Shown here: positions 1-8,028 of the stretch, piece by piece
How positions within the stretch are numbered: position 1 is the stretch's first letter
Layout: the number at the start of each line of letters is the position of its first letter
DNA from: Hymenobacter frigidus
Lineage (GTDB): Bacteria; Bacteroidota; Bacteroidia; Cytophagales; Hymenobacteraceae
DNA: 64,000 bases
Reading direction: 5' to 3'
Assembly (NCBI RefSeq): GCF_014640435.1
Contig: NZ_BMGY01000001.1
Span: 1 to 64,000 of the forward strand
Translations under genes and position numbers: made by a program
The notes under the pieces: generated by a model
What the model saw: the letters and a program-made list of their open reading frames with translations, nothing else
What the model was told of the DNA's origin: nothing
Databases searched by the model: none

Positions 1-254
1 CGTTACCCCGCCAACTAGCTAATGGCACGCAACCCCATCCGAATCCAATAAATCTTTAACTGTTACCTGATGCCAGGCTGCAGTTTTATGCGGTATTAAT
101 CCGCCTTTCGGCGGGCTATCCCCCAGATTCGGGTAGGTTGGTTACGCGTTACGCACCCGTGCGCCACTATTGGTATTGCTACCAACCGTTCGACTTGCAT
201 GTATTAGGCCTGCCGCTAGCGTTCATCCTGAGCCAAGATCAAACTCTCCATTGT
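1..254 (-). rRNA. 16S ribosomal RNA, 5' part (gene runs off the window start)
   Basis: Read on the minus strand, the sequence carries the conserved start of 16S rRNA: AGAGTTTGATCTTGGCTCAG at 228-247, followed by GATGAACGCTAGCGGCAGGC and the stretch ending in GCAAGTCGAACGG. The 5' end is set at about 254 by counting back from the AGAGTTTG element as in E. coli. Only about 254 bases are present. The bacteria-wide position after GATC is T here, where primer 27F expects A or C. Confidence 0.95.
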
Positions 255-513
255 AAAATACTCTACACCATCCCGAAGAATGGCTGATGTCAAGTGCTGA
301 CCTTGCTCACATATTGACGTTATTGTCTAATTCGTTTCGCTTGGTTTGTTTCACTGTGAATTTCCCAAAGGAAATGCAGCGAGTAAAACTCTTACTATTT
401 TGTTTGTTTCCGTCATTCAAAGAACGTGTGTCACTTCCATTTGAAGTAACAGTGTGGGTTAATTTTTAACCCGATGTTGTTGTTGAAGCAGTGCCCTGTT
501 CGATTTGGGAGTG

Positions 514-543
514 CAAAGGTAACAACTTTTACTGGCTTTGCAA
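514..543 (-). promoter_or_regulatory. rRNA promoter, proximal copy (TTG-N19-TAccTTTG)
   Basis: On the minus strand the -7 element TACCTTTG lies at 514-521 and a -33 TTG at 541-543, 19 bases apart. This is the Bacteroidetes primary sigma factor arrangement. It is the copy nearest the 16S gene. No open frame of interest separates it from the gene, so 255-513 would be the rRNA leader. Confidence 0.7.
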
Positions 544-584
544 CTGTGGGGCGAAAAAATTTAGAATTGTTTTCGCTCGATTTG

Positions 585-592
585 CAAAGTTA
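585..592 (-). promoter_or_regulatory. rRNA promoter -7 box, second copy (TAacTTTG)
   Basis: TAACTTTG at 585-592 on the minus strand points to the 16S gene. The nearest upstream TTG (617-619) gives a 24-base spacer, longer than the usual 19-21, so this is the weakest of the four boxes. Confidence 0.45.
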
Positions 593-616
593 ATCACTTC
601 CTGTTGAAGCGGGCTG

Positions 617-648
617 CAAAGGTACGGTGGAGGTTTTCAGCTTTGCAA
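617..648 (-). promoter_or_regulatory. rRNA promoter, third copy (TTG-N21-TAccTTTG)
   Basis: On the minus strand TACCTTTG is at 617-624 and TTG at 646-648, 21 bases apart. The box and its following bases (TACCTTTGCA) repeat those of the copies at 514 and 792. Confidence 0.65.
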
Positions 649-791
649 GGGGTTCAAGAAATAAATCCTGAAGCTCGCTAGTGCGCCAAGATATAGACAA
701 GCTAGTCTTAGCAGGAGTTCCGTAGCCTTTCAAATTACGCCACAAGCCAGCGCTCGTACTATCCCGTAGTCCATTTGACGTTTTGGGACTG

Positions 792-821
792 CAAAGGTAG
801 GAGGACTTTTGGGGGGAACAA
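792..821 (-). promoter_or_regulatory. rRNA promoter, distal copy (TTG-N19-TAccTTTG)
   Basis: On the minus strand TACCTTTG is at 792-799 and TTG at 819-821, 19 bases apart. It is the farthest of four boxes before the 16S gene, about 540 bases from the mature 5' end. The rest of 822-1080 shows no gene or clear motif. Confidence 0.65.
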
Positions 822-1082
822 GGGGACTCACACGAAAAAGCTGTGGATGAGTCGTAAGTCGTTGATTGATGCACCGAAAAAAATGCTGGCATTCTTAATA
901 GTGGGGGATTCAAAGTGGACAGCAACGTAATTGTTCGCGGAGTCAACCCATCGGCCCTGATGCTTGTGTCGGCTTGGGAATGGGTTTAACTGATTGCGTC
1001 GGGCAGTTATGGATTTGTTGTACCAAGCCCTGGGTGGTTTTGAAGTCAAAATACATTTGGTCGGAATGTAGAGGGAAATGAC

Positions 1083-1140
1083 AAAAAGCGCCGTGCAGCG
1101 TATTTACCGTTTGTGGCAAATACGCTGCACGGCGCTTTTT
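1083..1140. terminator. Strong bidirectional terminator after purA
   Basis: A perfect 23-base stem (1083-1105 with 1118-1140) and a 12-base loop, bordered by A5 on one side and T5 on the other. It lies just past the purA stop on the minus strand and would insulate purA transcription from the rRNA promoters. Confidence 0.9.
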
Positions 1141-1155
1141 TAATGAGCTTCCGGG

Positions 1156-2424
1156 CTACCGGTGGAGGGTGCTCACGCGGTCGGGACCTACACTGACGAT
1201 GCGGATAGGGACCTGCAGCTCCTTCTCGAGGAAGTCCAAATAAGAAATGAGGTTTGGGGGAAGTTGAGCAGCGTCGGTGATTTGGGTGAGGTCGGAGTTC
1301 CAGCCGGGGAGGGTGATATACTCAGGAGTAATGGTGGTGAGCTCACCGGGGTCGGGTAGCTGCGGGGTGCTCTCGCCCGTGGCGGTGCGGTAGTGGGTAC
1401 AAGCCTGAATTTCGGTGAAAGCGTCGAGGACGTCGGCTTTCATGAGGTGGAGTTCGGTGACGCCGTTGAGCATGATGGCGTAGCGGAGGGCGGGCAGGTC
1501 TATCCAGCCGGTGCGGCGGGGACGGCCGGTGGTGGAGCCGAACTCGCGGCCGGCCTGGCGGATTTGCTCGCCCACTTCGTCGTGTAGTTCGGTGGGGAAC
1601 GGGCCGCTGCCAACGCGGGTGCAGTAGGCTTTGGTGATGCCGTACACCTTATCTATGTGACGCGGGGCAATGCCGAGGCCGGTGCAGGCACCAGCGGCGA
1701 TGGTGCTGGAGGAGGTAACGTAGGGATAGGAACCGAAGTCAATATCCAATAAAGAGCCTTGGGCTCCTTCAGCAAGGATACGCTTGCCTTGGGTGAGAAG
1801 GTCGTTGAGGAGGTATTCGGTGTCGGTGAGTTGAAGGGTGCGAAGGAAGGCGATAGCGGAGAAGAAGTCGGCTTCTAAGGCTTCAATTTCGAGTTCTTTG
1901 TGATGGTGGGCGGCGATGGCCGCGTGCTGGGCAACTGCTTCCTTATAACGCTGTTCAAAATCGGGCAACAGAATGTGGCCCACACGCAGGCCGACGCGGC
2001 CGATTTTATCGGAATAAGTGGGGCCGATGCCTTTGAGGGTACTGCCGATTTTGGTGTTGCCACGGGCTTCTTCGCTGATGCGGTCGAGGGCGCGGTGCGA
2101 GGGCAGGATGAGCTGGGCCTTCTTGGAGATGTAAAGGTTTTTGGCCCAATCCACTCCCCTATCGGTGAGTTTTTGGAGTTCCTGACGAAAGACGACGGGG
2201 TCGAGGACGACGCCGTTGCCAACAATGTTGAGGATGTGGGGGTGAAAAATGCCGCTGGGCACTTGGTGCAGGACGTGCTTGATGCCGTCGAAGGTGAGAG
2301 TGTGGCCGGCATTGGGGCCGCCCTGGAAGCGGGCTACGGCGTCGTAGGTGGGTGCGAGGACATCTACAATTTTGCCTTTGCCTTCATCGCCCCACTGGAG
2401 GCCTATTAATACGTCTACTGGCAT
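1156..2424 (-). CDS. purA: Adenylosuccinate synthetase
   Basis: Cytoplasmic enzyme joining IMP and aspartate with GTP hydrolysis to make adenylosuccinate, the first committed step from IMP to AMP. The 422-residue length is normal for the family. Signatures seen are the N-terminal WGDEGKGK loop (residues 11-18, catalytic Asp and P-loop), GGPNAGHT at 35-42 (catalytic His), GIGPTYSDK in the middle, and GRPRRTGW late in the protein. The ATG gives the standard family start. The gene stands alone between a strong terminator and a 198-base gap. Confidence 0.97.
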   Translation of the reverse strand: MPVDVLIGLQWGDEGKGKIVDVLAPTYDAVARFQGGPNAGHTLTFDGIKHVLHQVPSGIFHPHILNIVGNGVVLDPVVFRQELQKLTDRGVDWAKNLYISKKAQLILPSHRALDRISEEARGNTKIGSTLKGIGPTYSDKIGRVGLRVGHILLPDFEQRYKEAVAQHAAIAAHHHKELEIEALEADFFSAIAFLRTLQLTDTEYLLNDLLTQGKRILAEGAQGSLLDIDFGSYPYVTSSSTIAAGACTGLGIAPRHIDKVYGITKAYCTRVGSGPFPTELHDEVGEQIRQAGREFGSTTGRPRRTGWIDLPALRYAIMLNGVTELHLMKADVLDAFTEIQACTHYRTATGESTPQLPDPGELTTITPEYITLPGWNSDLTQITDAAQLPPNLISYLDFLEKELQVPIRIVSVGPDRVSTLHR

Positions 2425-2575
2425 GATGGTTGGGTTTTTCCTTCCTCGTCTCGCCCCACCTTCGGTCCCCTTTCCAGTAGAGAGGGGGAGTTGGCTGAGT
2501 GCGGATAAATTTGGAAGGCTTATTACTGGTGTGTTTTTTTGTGAATGTATTACTGCAAGCTACTGTACTGCCTTG

Positions 2576-2600
2576 AGGTCCTTCGCAAGCTCAGGATGAC
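2576..2600. repeat. Half copy of a REP-like palindrome
   Basis: AGGTCCTTCGCAAGCTCAGG and the following ATGAC resemble one arm of the REP-like hairpins at 43971-43992 and 30404-30431. The partner arm is missing. It lies in the gap between purA and the STAS gene, where I see no other feature. Confidence 0.5.
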
Positions 2601-2622
2601 AAACAGGCAAAAAAATAGCCGC

Positions 2623-2973
2623 CTAAATGGCGGCCGGGGTTAGCTGTTGGCGAGCGGCGACTTCATCGGCGGCTACCGTGAAGATATTATTGAGCTTAGT
2701 GATGGCCAACAACTTCTTCGGGTGGTCGGCGGGGTTGATGAGAACCATCTCGCCGCCACGGCTGCGGAACTTGGTGAGGAGCGAAACGAGGACGCCGATG
2801 CCGGTGCTGTTGATGTACCGGGTTTCGGAAAGGTCGACGGCGCAGTGGTTCAGTTCTTCACCCAGATGCGCATTAACGGATTGCAGGAGCTGGTCGGTAT
2901 CGGAGCTACCAATCAGGTCGCCGGTGAGGCGGACGAAGAGAATGCCGTTTTTAACGGTGCTGGTGATGGTCAT
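2623..2973 (-). CDS. STAS-domain protein (anti-sigma factor antagonist-like)
   Basis: A 116-residue protein that is one STAS domain, the fold of SpoIIAA/RsbV proteins. In that family a phosphorylatable Ser in a D-S-(T/S)-G-(I/V)-G loop controls binding to an anti-sigma kinase. The loop here is NSTGIGVLVSLL, following the strand CAVDLSETRYI, so the target serine is kept. The start is the ATG at 2973 because it overlaps the stop of the Fur-family gene in the sequence ATGA (2970-2973), which implies translational coupling. No partner kinase is nearby. It may act in a general stress or partner-switching circuit; that role is inferred. Confidence 0.85.
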   Translation of the reverse strand: MTITSTVKNGILFVRLTGDLIGSSDTDQLLQSVNAHLGEELNHCAVDLSETRYINSTGIGVLVSLLTKFRSRGGEMVLINPADHPKKLLAITKLNNIFTVAADEVAARQQLTPAAI

Positions 2974-3581
2974 GCAGGAGAGGTACGGGCGGCAGCCTGG
3001 GCGCGACAGTCGCCGCAAATGCCGTAAAGATTTAAAGAATGATGCAAGATATGGAAGTTCAGCAGCTCGCCGACCATAGTTTGGATGCCGTGAATACGTG
3101 GGTCGCAGAATTCCACCACTTTATGGCATTCAGTACAAATGACATGGTCGTGCTGGCGGTAACCGTAGCTCTTCTCATATTGAGCGAGGTTGCGGCCAAA
3201 CTGATGCTTGCTGACGAGGCCCTGCTCGACAAGTAAATCCAAAGTGTTGTAGACCGTGGCGCGGCTTACTTGCAGGCCCCGCTCTTTCATGCCGGCGTAA
3301 AGTTGTTCGACATCGAAGTGGCCGGAACGGGCATATATTTCCTCCAGAATGGCGTACCGCTCGCCGGTTTTGCGCAGGCCTTTATTTTCCAGGTGCGCGG
3401 TGAAAAGTTTTTTAACTTCTTCGAGCTTATCGGTATTCAGAATGCCCTGCGAGGCGGCGCTGGGCGTGTGCTTGGCGGCGTAACTGGTTTCTGATGAGCC
3501 CCCTATTCTCTGTCCGGCCTCATCGGCCGGGTTAGTCGATGGCGGCAGAGAAGTTGGGGCTGCTGCTTGAGGTAGTTTCAC
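2970..3581 (-). CDS. Fur-family metal- or peroxide-responsive repressor
   Basis: A 203-residue DNA-binding regulator. Residues from about 53 on match Fur: a winged helix (KTGERYAILEEIY to SRATVYNTLDLLVEQGLV) and a dimerisation domain with HDHVICTEC at 144-152 and CGDC at 189-192. The paired C149/C152 and C189/C192 should hold the structural zinc. About 52 low-complexity N-terminal residues precede the family core; a later start is possible, but no ATG lies near the core. The sequence does not separate Fur from PerR or Zur. The stop overlaps the STAS start by four bases. Confidence 0.9.
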   Translation of the reverse strand: MKLPQAAAPTSLPPSTNPADEAGQRIGGSSETSYAAKHTPSAASQGILNTDKLEEVKKLFTAHLENKGLRKTGERYAILEEIYARSGHFDVEQLYAGMKERGLQVSRATVYNTLDLLVEQGLVSKHQFGRNLAQYEKSYGYRQHDHVICTECHKVVEFCDPRIHGIQTMVGELLNFHILHHSLNLYGICGDCRAQAAARTSPA

Positions 3582-3663
3582 TGTGTGCAGTATATATAAG
3601 GAGTAATGAGGCAGCGCTAAAAACTCAGTTCAGGTAAGCTGGGCTGGCTCGCTGAGGTTTTCG

Positions 3664-3999
3664 CTACGCAAAGTAAAGGTGGTAATGATTGGCACAGCCA
3701 GGGTTGAAGGCTGCCTGGCAGGCTGGACACGTGTTGCCGCAACTTAAATACTCCGCAATGCTAAGCGTGCTTTTGCAATTGCCGCAAAGAATGGCTTGGG
3801 CAGCAAACTCCTCTTTTGGCCAAACGATTGGGGCATGGTCGGCCATTTCCTGGTGGCACTCAATGCAGGCGTAGAATTCGCCGCAGCATTTGAATTTAAT
3901 GGCAATAATATCGCGCTCAGAGTGGTAGTGTACACATTGGGTGCGCTCGTTCACGTTGGTTCCGTGGCAAACGATTGGCGCAGTAGCTTCCATTTTCAC
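3664..3999 (-). CDS. CHY zinc-finger protein
   Basis: A small Cys/His-rich protein (111 residues from GTG) with the CHY-type zinc-finger pattern: VCHG near the start, CVHYHSERD, KCCGEFYACIECH, then CGNC and CPAC pairs. Such domains bind several zinc ions; in eukaryotes they sit on ubiquitin ligases and their bacterial role is unknown. Two starts are possible: a GTG at 3999 overlapping the Rel stop in GTGA, or an ATG at 3993 two codons on. The overlap shows cotranscription and probable coupling with the Rel/SpoT gene. Confidence 0.85.
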   Translation of the reverse strand: MKMEATAPIVCHGTNVNERTQCVHYHSERDIIAIKFKCCGEFYACIECHQEMADHAPIVWPKEEFAAQAILCGNCKSTLSIAEYLSCGNTCPACQAAFNPGCANHYHLYFA

Positions 4000-6191
4000 G
4001 ATTCAAACCGCTCTACCTGCAGCACTCCGTTCACTCTGCTTAGGCGTTGAATGAGCTTGTTTAAGTGGTCGGTATCATTCACAAACACCATTATCTGGCC
4101 CTCAAAAATACCGTCATTGCTATCAACTGTAATGGCGCGCATATTCACCTTGAGGCTGGTGCTGATGATGCGGGTCACGTCGTTGACAAGGCCCACGCGG
4201 TCGGTGCCCTTGATGCGAATACCAGCCAGGAAAGCCAGTTCCAGCTGCTCAGTCCACTTGGCGCGCACTATGCGGTTGCCGTAATTCGACATCAGGTCGA
4301 CGGCACGCGGACAGCTGGTGCGGTGAATGATGATGCCCGTTTCCGTTTCGAAGCCAAACACGTCGTCGCCAGGTATGGGGTTGCAGCAGCGGGCAATACT
4401 GTAGTTGAACTTGTCAGTGTGCTCGCCCACCACCAGCATATCGGGGCGGACACCCCGGATTTTCTGCACCTCGTTATCGAACGTTTTCGGCTCCATCACC
4501 GAAGGCAGGGGCTTTTCGTTGAACAGCGACTCACGAATGGTGCGCCCGTCAACCTGCCCTACCGCCAAACGGTAGTAGAATTCCTGGGCCGTGGGCACAT
4601 TGAAGTAAGCCAGCAGGCGGTTGAAATTATCCTGCGTAAATGGCACCCCAATAAGCTCCAGCCGCTTTTCCAACAGGAAACGTCCGTCTTCGGCCTTGGC
4701 CCGCTTGTCATCGCGCAAAAACTCCTTGATTTTAGAGCGCGCCTTCGTCGTGATGACAAAACCGAGCCATTCCGCCGTCGGCCGCTGCTTGTGCGAGGTC
4801 AGAATCTCCACTTGGTCGCCGTTGCGAAGCGGATAACTAAGCGGCTCCAGCTTTTGATTAACCTTCGCCCCAAGACAATGCAAGCCAATTTGGGAGTGAA
4901 TGTCAAAGGCGAAGTCCAGCGCCGTCGCCTTGTCGGGCAAAATCACGAGCTTGCCCTTGGGCGTGAACGCATACACTTCTTTCACGAACAGGTTCTGCCG
5001 GAACTCGTCCATGAATTCAAGAGCGCTGGAGTTGTTGGATTCCAGCATCTCCCGCACTTTGTTCACCCAGCCTTCAAGCGAGCTTTCGGGCTGAATGCTA
5101 CCGGTATCCTTGTATTTCCAGTGCGCGGCGTAGCCTTTCTCGGCAATGTCGTCCATACGCCGCGAGCGAATCTGCACCTCCACCCACTGCCCAGCGCGCG
5201 ACATTACGGTGGTGTGCAGGCTCTCGTAGCCGTTGGCCTTGGGCGTGCTTACCCAGTCGCGCAGCCGGTCGGGGTTGGGTTGGTAAAAGTCCGTCACAAT
5301 GGAATATACCTGCCAGCAGGCCGCTTTCTCCTGCTCCGGCGGCACGTCCAGAATCACCCGAACGGCAAACAAGTCATACACCTCGTCAAAGGTGATATTC
5401 TGCTTTTTCATCTTTTTCAGGATGGAATAGATGCTCTTGGGCCGCCCCTTTATCTCATACTCGAAACCCTGCGCCTTCAATTCCTCGTCAATCGGCAGTA
5501 CAAACTCCTTAATAAAGCGGTTTCGCACGCTCTGGCTTTGCCGCACCCTGGATTTCAACTCGTTATACGTTTCCGTATCGGTGAATTTCAGGTATAAGTC
5601 TTCCAGCTCACTTTTTATAGTATAGAGCCCGAGCCGATGCGCCAGTGGGGCGTATAGATACAGCGTCTCCGAGGCAATTTTGAGCTGCTTGTGCCGCGGC
5701 ATCGAATCCAGCGTCCGCATATTATGCAGCCGGTCAGCAATTTTAATGAGGATGACGCGCACATCCTCACTAAGCGTCAGCAGCATTTTGCGAAAATTCT
5801 CCGCCTGCTCGCTGGTACCGTACTCAAAAACACCGGAAATCTTTGTAAGGCCGTCGATAATCCGAGCGACTTTAGAGCCGAATTCCCGCTCAATGTCCGA
5901 AATTTCAGTCGGCGTGTCCTCCACCACGTCATGCAGCAAAGCGGCCACAATGCTCGTCGTACCCAGCCCAATTTCCTCCACCGCAATCTGCGCCACTGCC
6001 AGCGGATGCAGAATATAGGGCTCCCCCGACTTGCGCCGCATTTCCTTGTGCGCCTCCAGGCTCTGATTAAAAGCCTTCTTAATCAGCTTAGGGTCACCAT
6101 CCTTCAAGTACGGCTTGGCAGTGCGCAGCAGGCGGCGGTAGTGGCGCAGGATTTCCTGGCGCTCGGCTTCGGGGGAGATAACGGGAGGCAT
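3996..6191 (-). CDS. relA: Bifunctional (p)ppGpp synthetase/hydrolase, RelA/SpoT family
   Basis: A 731-residue Rel-type enzyme that makes and degrades (p)ppGpp, the stringent-response alarmone. Domain order fits long Rel proteins: HD hydrolase (about 30-190, with His62 and HDVVED at 87-92 intact), synthetase (about 240-350, containing GRPKSIYSILKKM and STPKANGYESLHTTV), TGS (from about 400, VYAFTPKGKLVILP), a conserved Cys/His region (YSIARCCNPIPGD) and a C-terminal ACT domain (about 655-731). Both catalytic halves look intact. It heads a two-gene unit with the CHY protein and faces the tRNA-Leu promoter across a short divergent gap. Confidence 0.96.
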   Translation of the reverse strand: MPPVISPEAERQEILRHYRRLLRTAKPYLKDGDPKLIKKAFNQSLEAHKEMRRKSGEPYILHPLAVAQIAVEEIGLGTTSIVAALLHDVVEDTPTEISDIEREFGSKVARIIDGLTKISGVFEYGTSEQAENFRKMLLTLSEDVRVILIKIADRLHNMRTLDSMPRHKQLKIASETLYLYAPLAHRLGLYTIKSELEDLYLKFTDTETYNELKSRVRQSQSVRNRFIKEFVLPIDEELKAQGFEYEIKGRPKSIYSILKKMKKQNITFDEVYDLFAVRVILDVPPEQEKAACWQVYSIVTDFYQPNPDRLRDWVSTPKANGYESLHTTVMSRAGQWVEVQIRSRRMDDIAEKGYAAHWKYKDTGSIQPESSLEGWVNKVREMLESNNSSALEFMDEFRQNLFVKEVYAFTPKGKLVILPDKATALDFAFDIHSQIGLHCLGAKVNQKLEPLSYPLRNGDQVEILTSHKQRPTAEWLGFVITTKARSKIKEFLRDDKRAKAEDGRFLLEKRLELIGVPFTQDNFNRLLAYFNVPTAQEFYYRLAVGQVDGRTIRESLFNEKPLPSVMEPKTFDNEVQKIRGVRPDMLVVGEHTDKFNYSIARCCNPIPGDDVFGFETETGIIIHRTSCPRAVDLMSNYGNRIVRAKWTEQLELAFLAGIRIKGTDRVGLVNDVTRIISTSLKVNMRAITVDSNDGIFEGQIMVFVNDTDHLNKLIQRLSRVNGVLQVERFES

Positions 6192-6319
6192 AATGAGTAA
6201 AGTAACAACGCAAGCGAGGAAAAGGTGGCCTGTTTGAGCAGGTATCGGTCCTACTCAGCAAGCTCACGATGGCCGAGCCCCTCCCCCTATTCTCCCAAAC
6301 TCATTATTCCAAATGCCCT

Positions 6320-6350
6320 TTGCGCGCAATCACTTTAGCGAGTACCTTTG
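6320..6350 (+). promoter_or_regulatory. Promoter for tRNA-Leu (TTG-N20-TAccTTTG)
   Basis: TTG at 6320-6322 and TACCTTTG at 6343-6350, 20 bases apart, match the Bacteroidetes vegetative promoter. The tRNA begins 35 bases after the -7 box. Confidence 0.75.
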
Positions 6351-6385
6351 CGGGCCCGTAGCAACTGGCACCGGGGAAAGACCAT

Positions 6386-6467
6386 GCGGATATGGCGAAA
6401 TTGGTAGACGTGCCAGACTTAGGATCTGGTGCCGCAAGGCGTGTGGGTTCGAGTCCCTCTATCCGCA
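6386..6467 (+). tRNA. tRNA-Leu, anticodon TAG
   Basis: A class II tRNA of 82 bases. The acceptor stem pairs GCGGATA with TATCCGC, with discriminator A6467. The anticodon stem pairs CCAGA with TCTGG around the loop CTTAGGA, giving anticodon TAG at 6420-6422. A long variable arm (TGCCGCAAGGCG) and GGTTCGAGTCC in the T arm complete the fold. The 3' CCA is not encoded. Confidence 0.97.
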
Positions 6468-6482
6468 CTTAGTATCTGATAC

Positions 6483-6517
6483 AGGCCTTCAGTCGTATAG
6501 GCTGAAGGCCTTTTTTT
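6483..6517 (+). terminator. Terminator after tRNA-Leu
   Basis: AGGCCTTCAG (6483-6492) pairs with CTGAAGGCCT (6502-6511), followed by a run of T. It sits between the tRNA and trigger factor, so tig is either read by leakage through it or has its own weak promoter. Confidence 0.85.
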
Positions 6518-6558
6518 CAACCATTCAACTTGGCCAGCGGAAGCCGGCTCCTCCTGTT

Positions 6559-7887
6559 TTGAACATTACCCTCGACAAAAACGACGAGCAGCTGACCGGG
6601 CTGCTGACCGTGCACCTGACCGAAGCTGATTACACGCCGACGGTTGACAAGCAAATCAAAGAGTACACCAAGCGGGCGCAGGTGAAAGGTTTCCGGCCGG
6701 GCATGGTGCCAGTGGGCATGGTGCGCAAAATGTACGGCAAAGGCATTCTGGCTGAAGAAATCAACAAAATGCTGGGCAAAGCCGTGGACTCCTACATTAA
6801 GGAGAACAACGTGAAGCTGCTGGGCGAGCCTCTGCCCGTGCCGAGCGACGTCAATTTCGACACCGCTAAAGAATTCTCTTTTCAGTTTGAGTTGGGCCTG
6901 CTGCCCGATTTCGCTTTGCCCGCCGATGGCAAGCTGGAAGTGGAGCGCCACCAGGTGAGCCTCGACGACGATACCCTGGCCCAAACCAACGAGCAGATTG
7001 CCCGTCAGTACGGCGAGACGACCAACCCCGAGGTCTCGGAGGCTGGCGACTACCTCTTCGGCAAATTCAAGAAAGCCGATGAGGAAGGCGAAGGCCGCAC
7101 CGTGCTCCTGCCCATCAGCAAAGTAACCGGCGACTCGGCTCCCTTCATCGGCAAAAATGCTGGCGATGTGGTGACGTTTGACCTGCAGGCGGCTTTCAGC
7201 AATGATGCGGCTTCGATTTCGAACTTCTCGGGCCTGAGCAAGGCTGAAGCGGCTGACGCCAAAGGCGACTACGTGTTGAGCGTGGAGAAAGTGAACCGCA
7301 CGGCCGCTCCCGAGATGAACCAAGAGCTGTTCGATAAAGTATTTGGCCCCGAGACCGTGGCTTCGCAGGAAGAGTTCGACGCCAAAGTGCGCGAGACCAT
7401 TCAGTCGAACTACGACCGCGAAAGCGACGGCGCGCTGAACAACAGCATTGTGGAAAAGCTAGTGAATACCGTGGAAATCAAGATTCCTACGGAGTTCTTC
7501 AAGAAATGGCTGGTGCGCGCCAACGACGGCAAGCTGACCCCCGAGAAGGTAGAGGAGCACTACACCGACTACGAGAAGGAGCTGAAGTGGAGCATGATTC
7601 GCAACAAGGTGGTGGAAGAAGCCGGCCTGAAGGTGAGCAACGACGAAATCATGGACCGCACCCTCGACAAAATCATGGGCCAGTTCAACATGCCGAATAT
7701 GCCCGACGAGATGCGTGAGTCGATGCGCAGCTACGCCGACAGCTACCTGAAGCAGGAGAACGGTAAAAACTACGTGAGCGAGTACGAGGCCATTCTGGCA
7801 GAGAAAGTGCTGGAAAACCTACGCGGCAAAGTTGTTGTTACCGAGAAGCCCGTAACGGCCGAAGAATTCCGGACCCTGCACAGCTAA
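6559..7887 (+). CDS. tig: Trigger factor, ribosome-bound chaperone
   Basis: Folding chaperone that docks near the ribosomal exit tunnel. The product is 442 residues from a TTG start and shows the N-terminal binding-loop signature GFRPGMVP near residue 48 and a long helical C-terminal arm. The frame is open upstream through the tRNA and its terminator, so those codons cannot be the real N terminus. The TTG at 6559 gives MNITLDKNDEQLTG, a usual Bacteroidetes trigger factor start. It is followed by clpP and clpX, the common tig-clpP-clpX order. Confidence 0.93.
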   Translation: MNITLDKNDEQLTGLLTVHLTEADYTPTVDKQIKEYTKRAQVKGFRPGMVPVGMVRKMYGKGILAEEINKMLGKAVDSYIKENNVKLLGEPLPVPSDVNFDTAKEFSFQFELGLLPDFALPADGKLEVERHQVSLDDDTLAQTNEQIARQYGETTNPEVSEAGDYLFGKFKKADEEGEGRTVLLPISKVTGDSAPFIGKNAGDVVTFDLQAAFSNDAASISNFSGLSKAEAADAKGDYVLSVEKVNRTAAPEMNQELFDKVFGPETVASQEEFDAKVRETIQSNYDRESDGALNNSIVEKLVNTVEIKIPTEFFKKWLVRANDGKLTPEKVEEHYTDYEKELKWSMIRNKVVEEAGLKVSNDEIMDRTLDKIMGQFNMPNMPDEMRESMRSYADSYLKQENGKNYVSEYEAILAEKVLENLRGKVVVTEKPVTAEEFRTLHS

Positions 7888-7910
7888 CCGCTCGGCAGCC
7901 CAGTTTTTGG

Positions 7911-7943
7911 AAAAGCCCTTACGGAAACGTAGGGGCTTTTTTG
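7911..7943 (+). terminator. Terminator after tig
   Basis: AAAAGCCC (7911-7918) and the complementary GGGGCTTTT, closed by the loop ACGGAAACGT and ending in a T run. Placed 24 bases after the tig stop. Confidence 0.75.
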
Positions 7944-8028
7944 TTGGTGTTCCGACAACATTCGCTTACTTCGTCCGTCTTTCAACCCTCACCCGCGCAA
8001 GCTCCGGCGTGCGCCACATTTCTCTCCG

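Noticed and set aside
2348..2599. Open frame on the plus strand across the purA start
   Set aside because: Overlaps the purA N terminus antisense and has no recognisable features.
4065..5597. A 510-codon open frame on the plus strand opposite the Rel/SpoT gene
   Set aside because: Antisense shadow of a gene with intact catalytic motifs; low-information His/Arg/Val-rich translation.
6313..6558. N-terminal extension of trigger factor by 82 codons
   Set aside because: These codons run through tRNA-Leu and its terminator, so they cannot be protein-coding.
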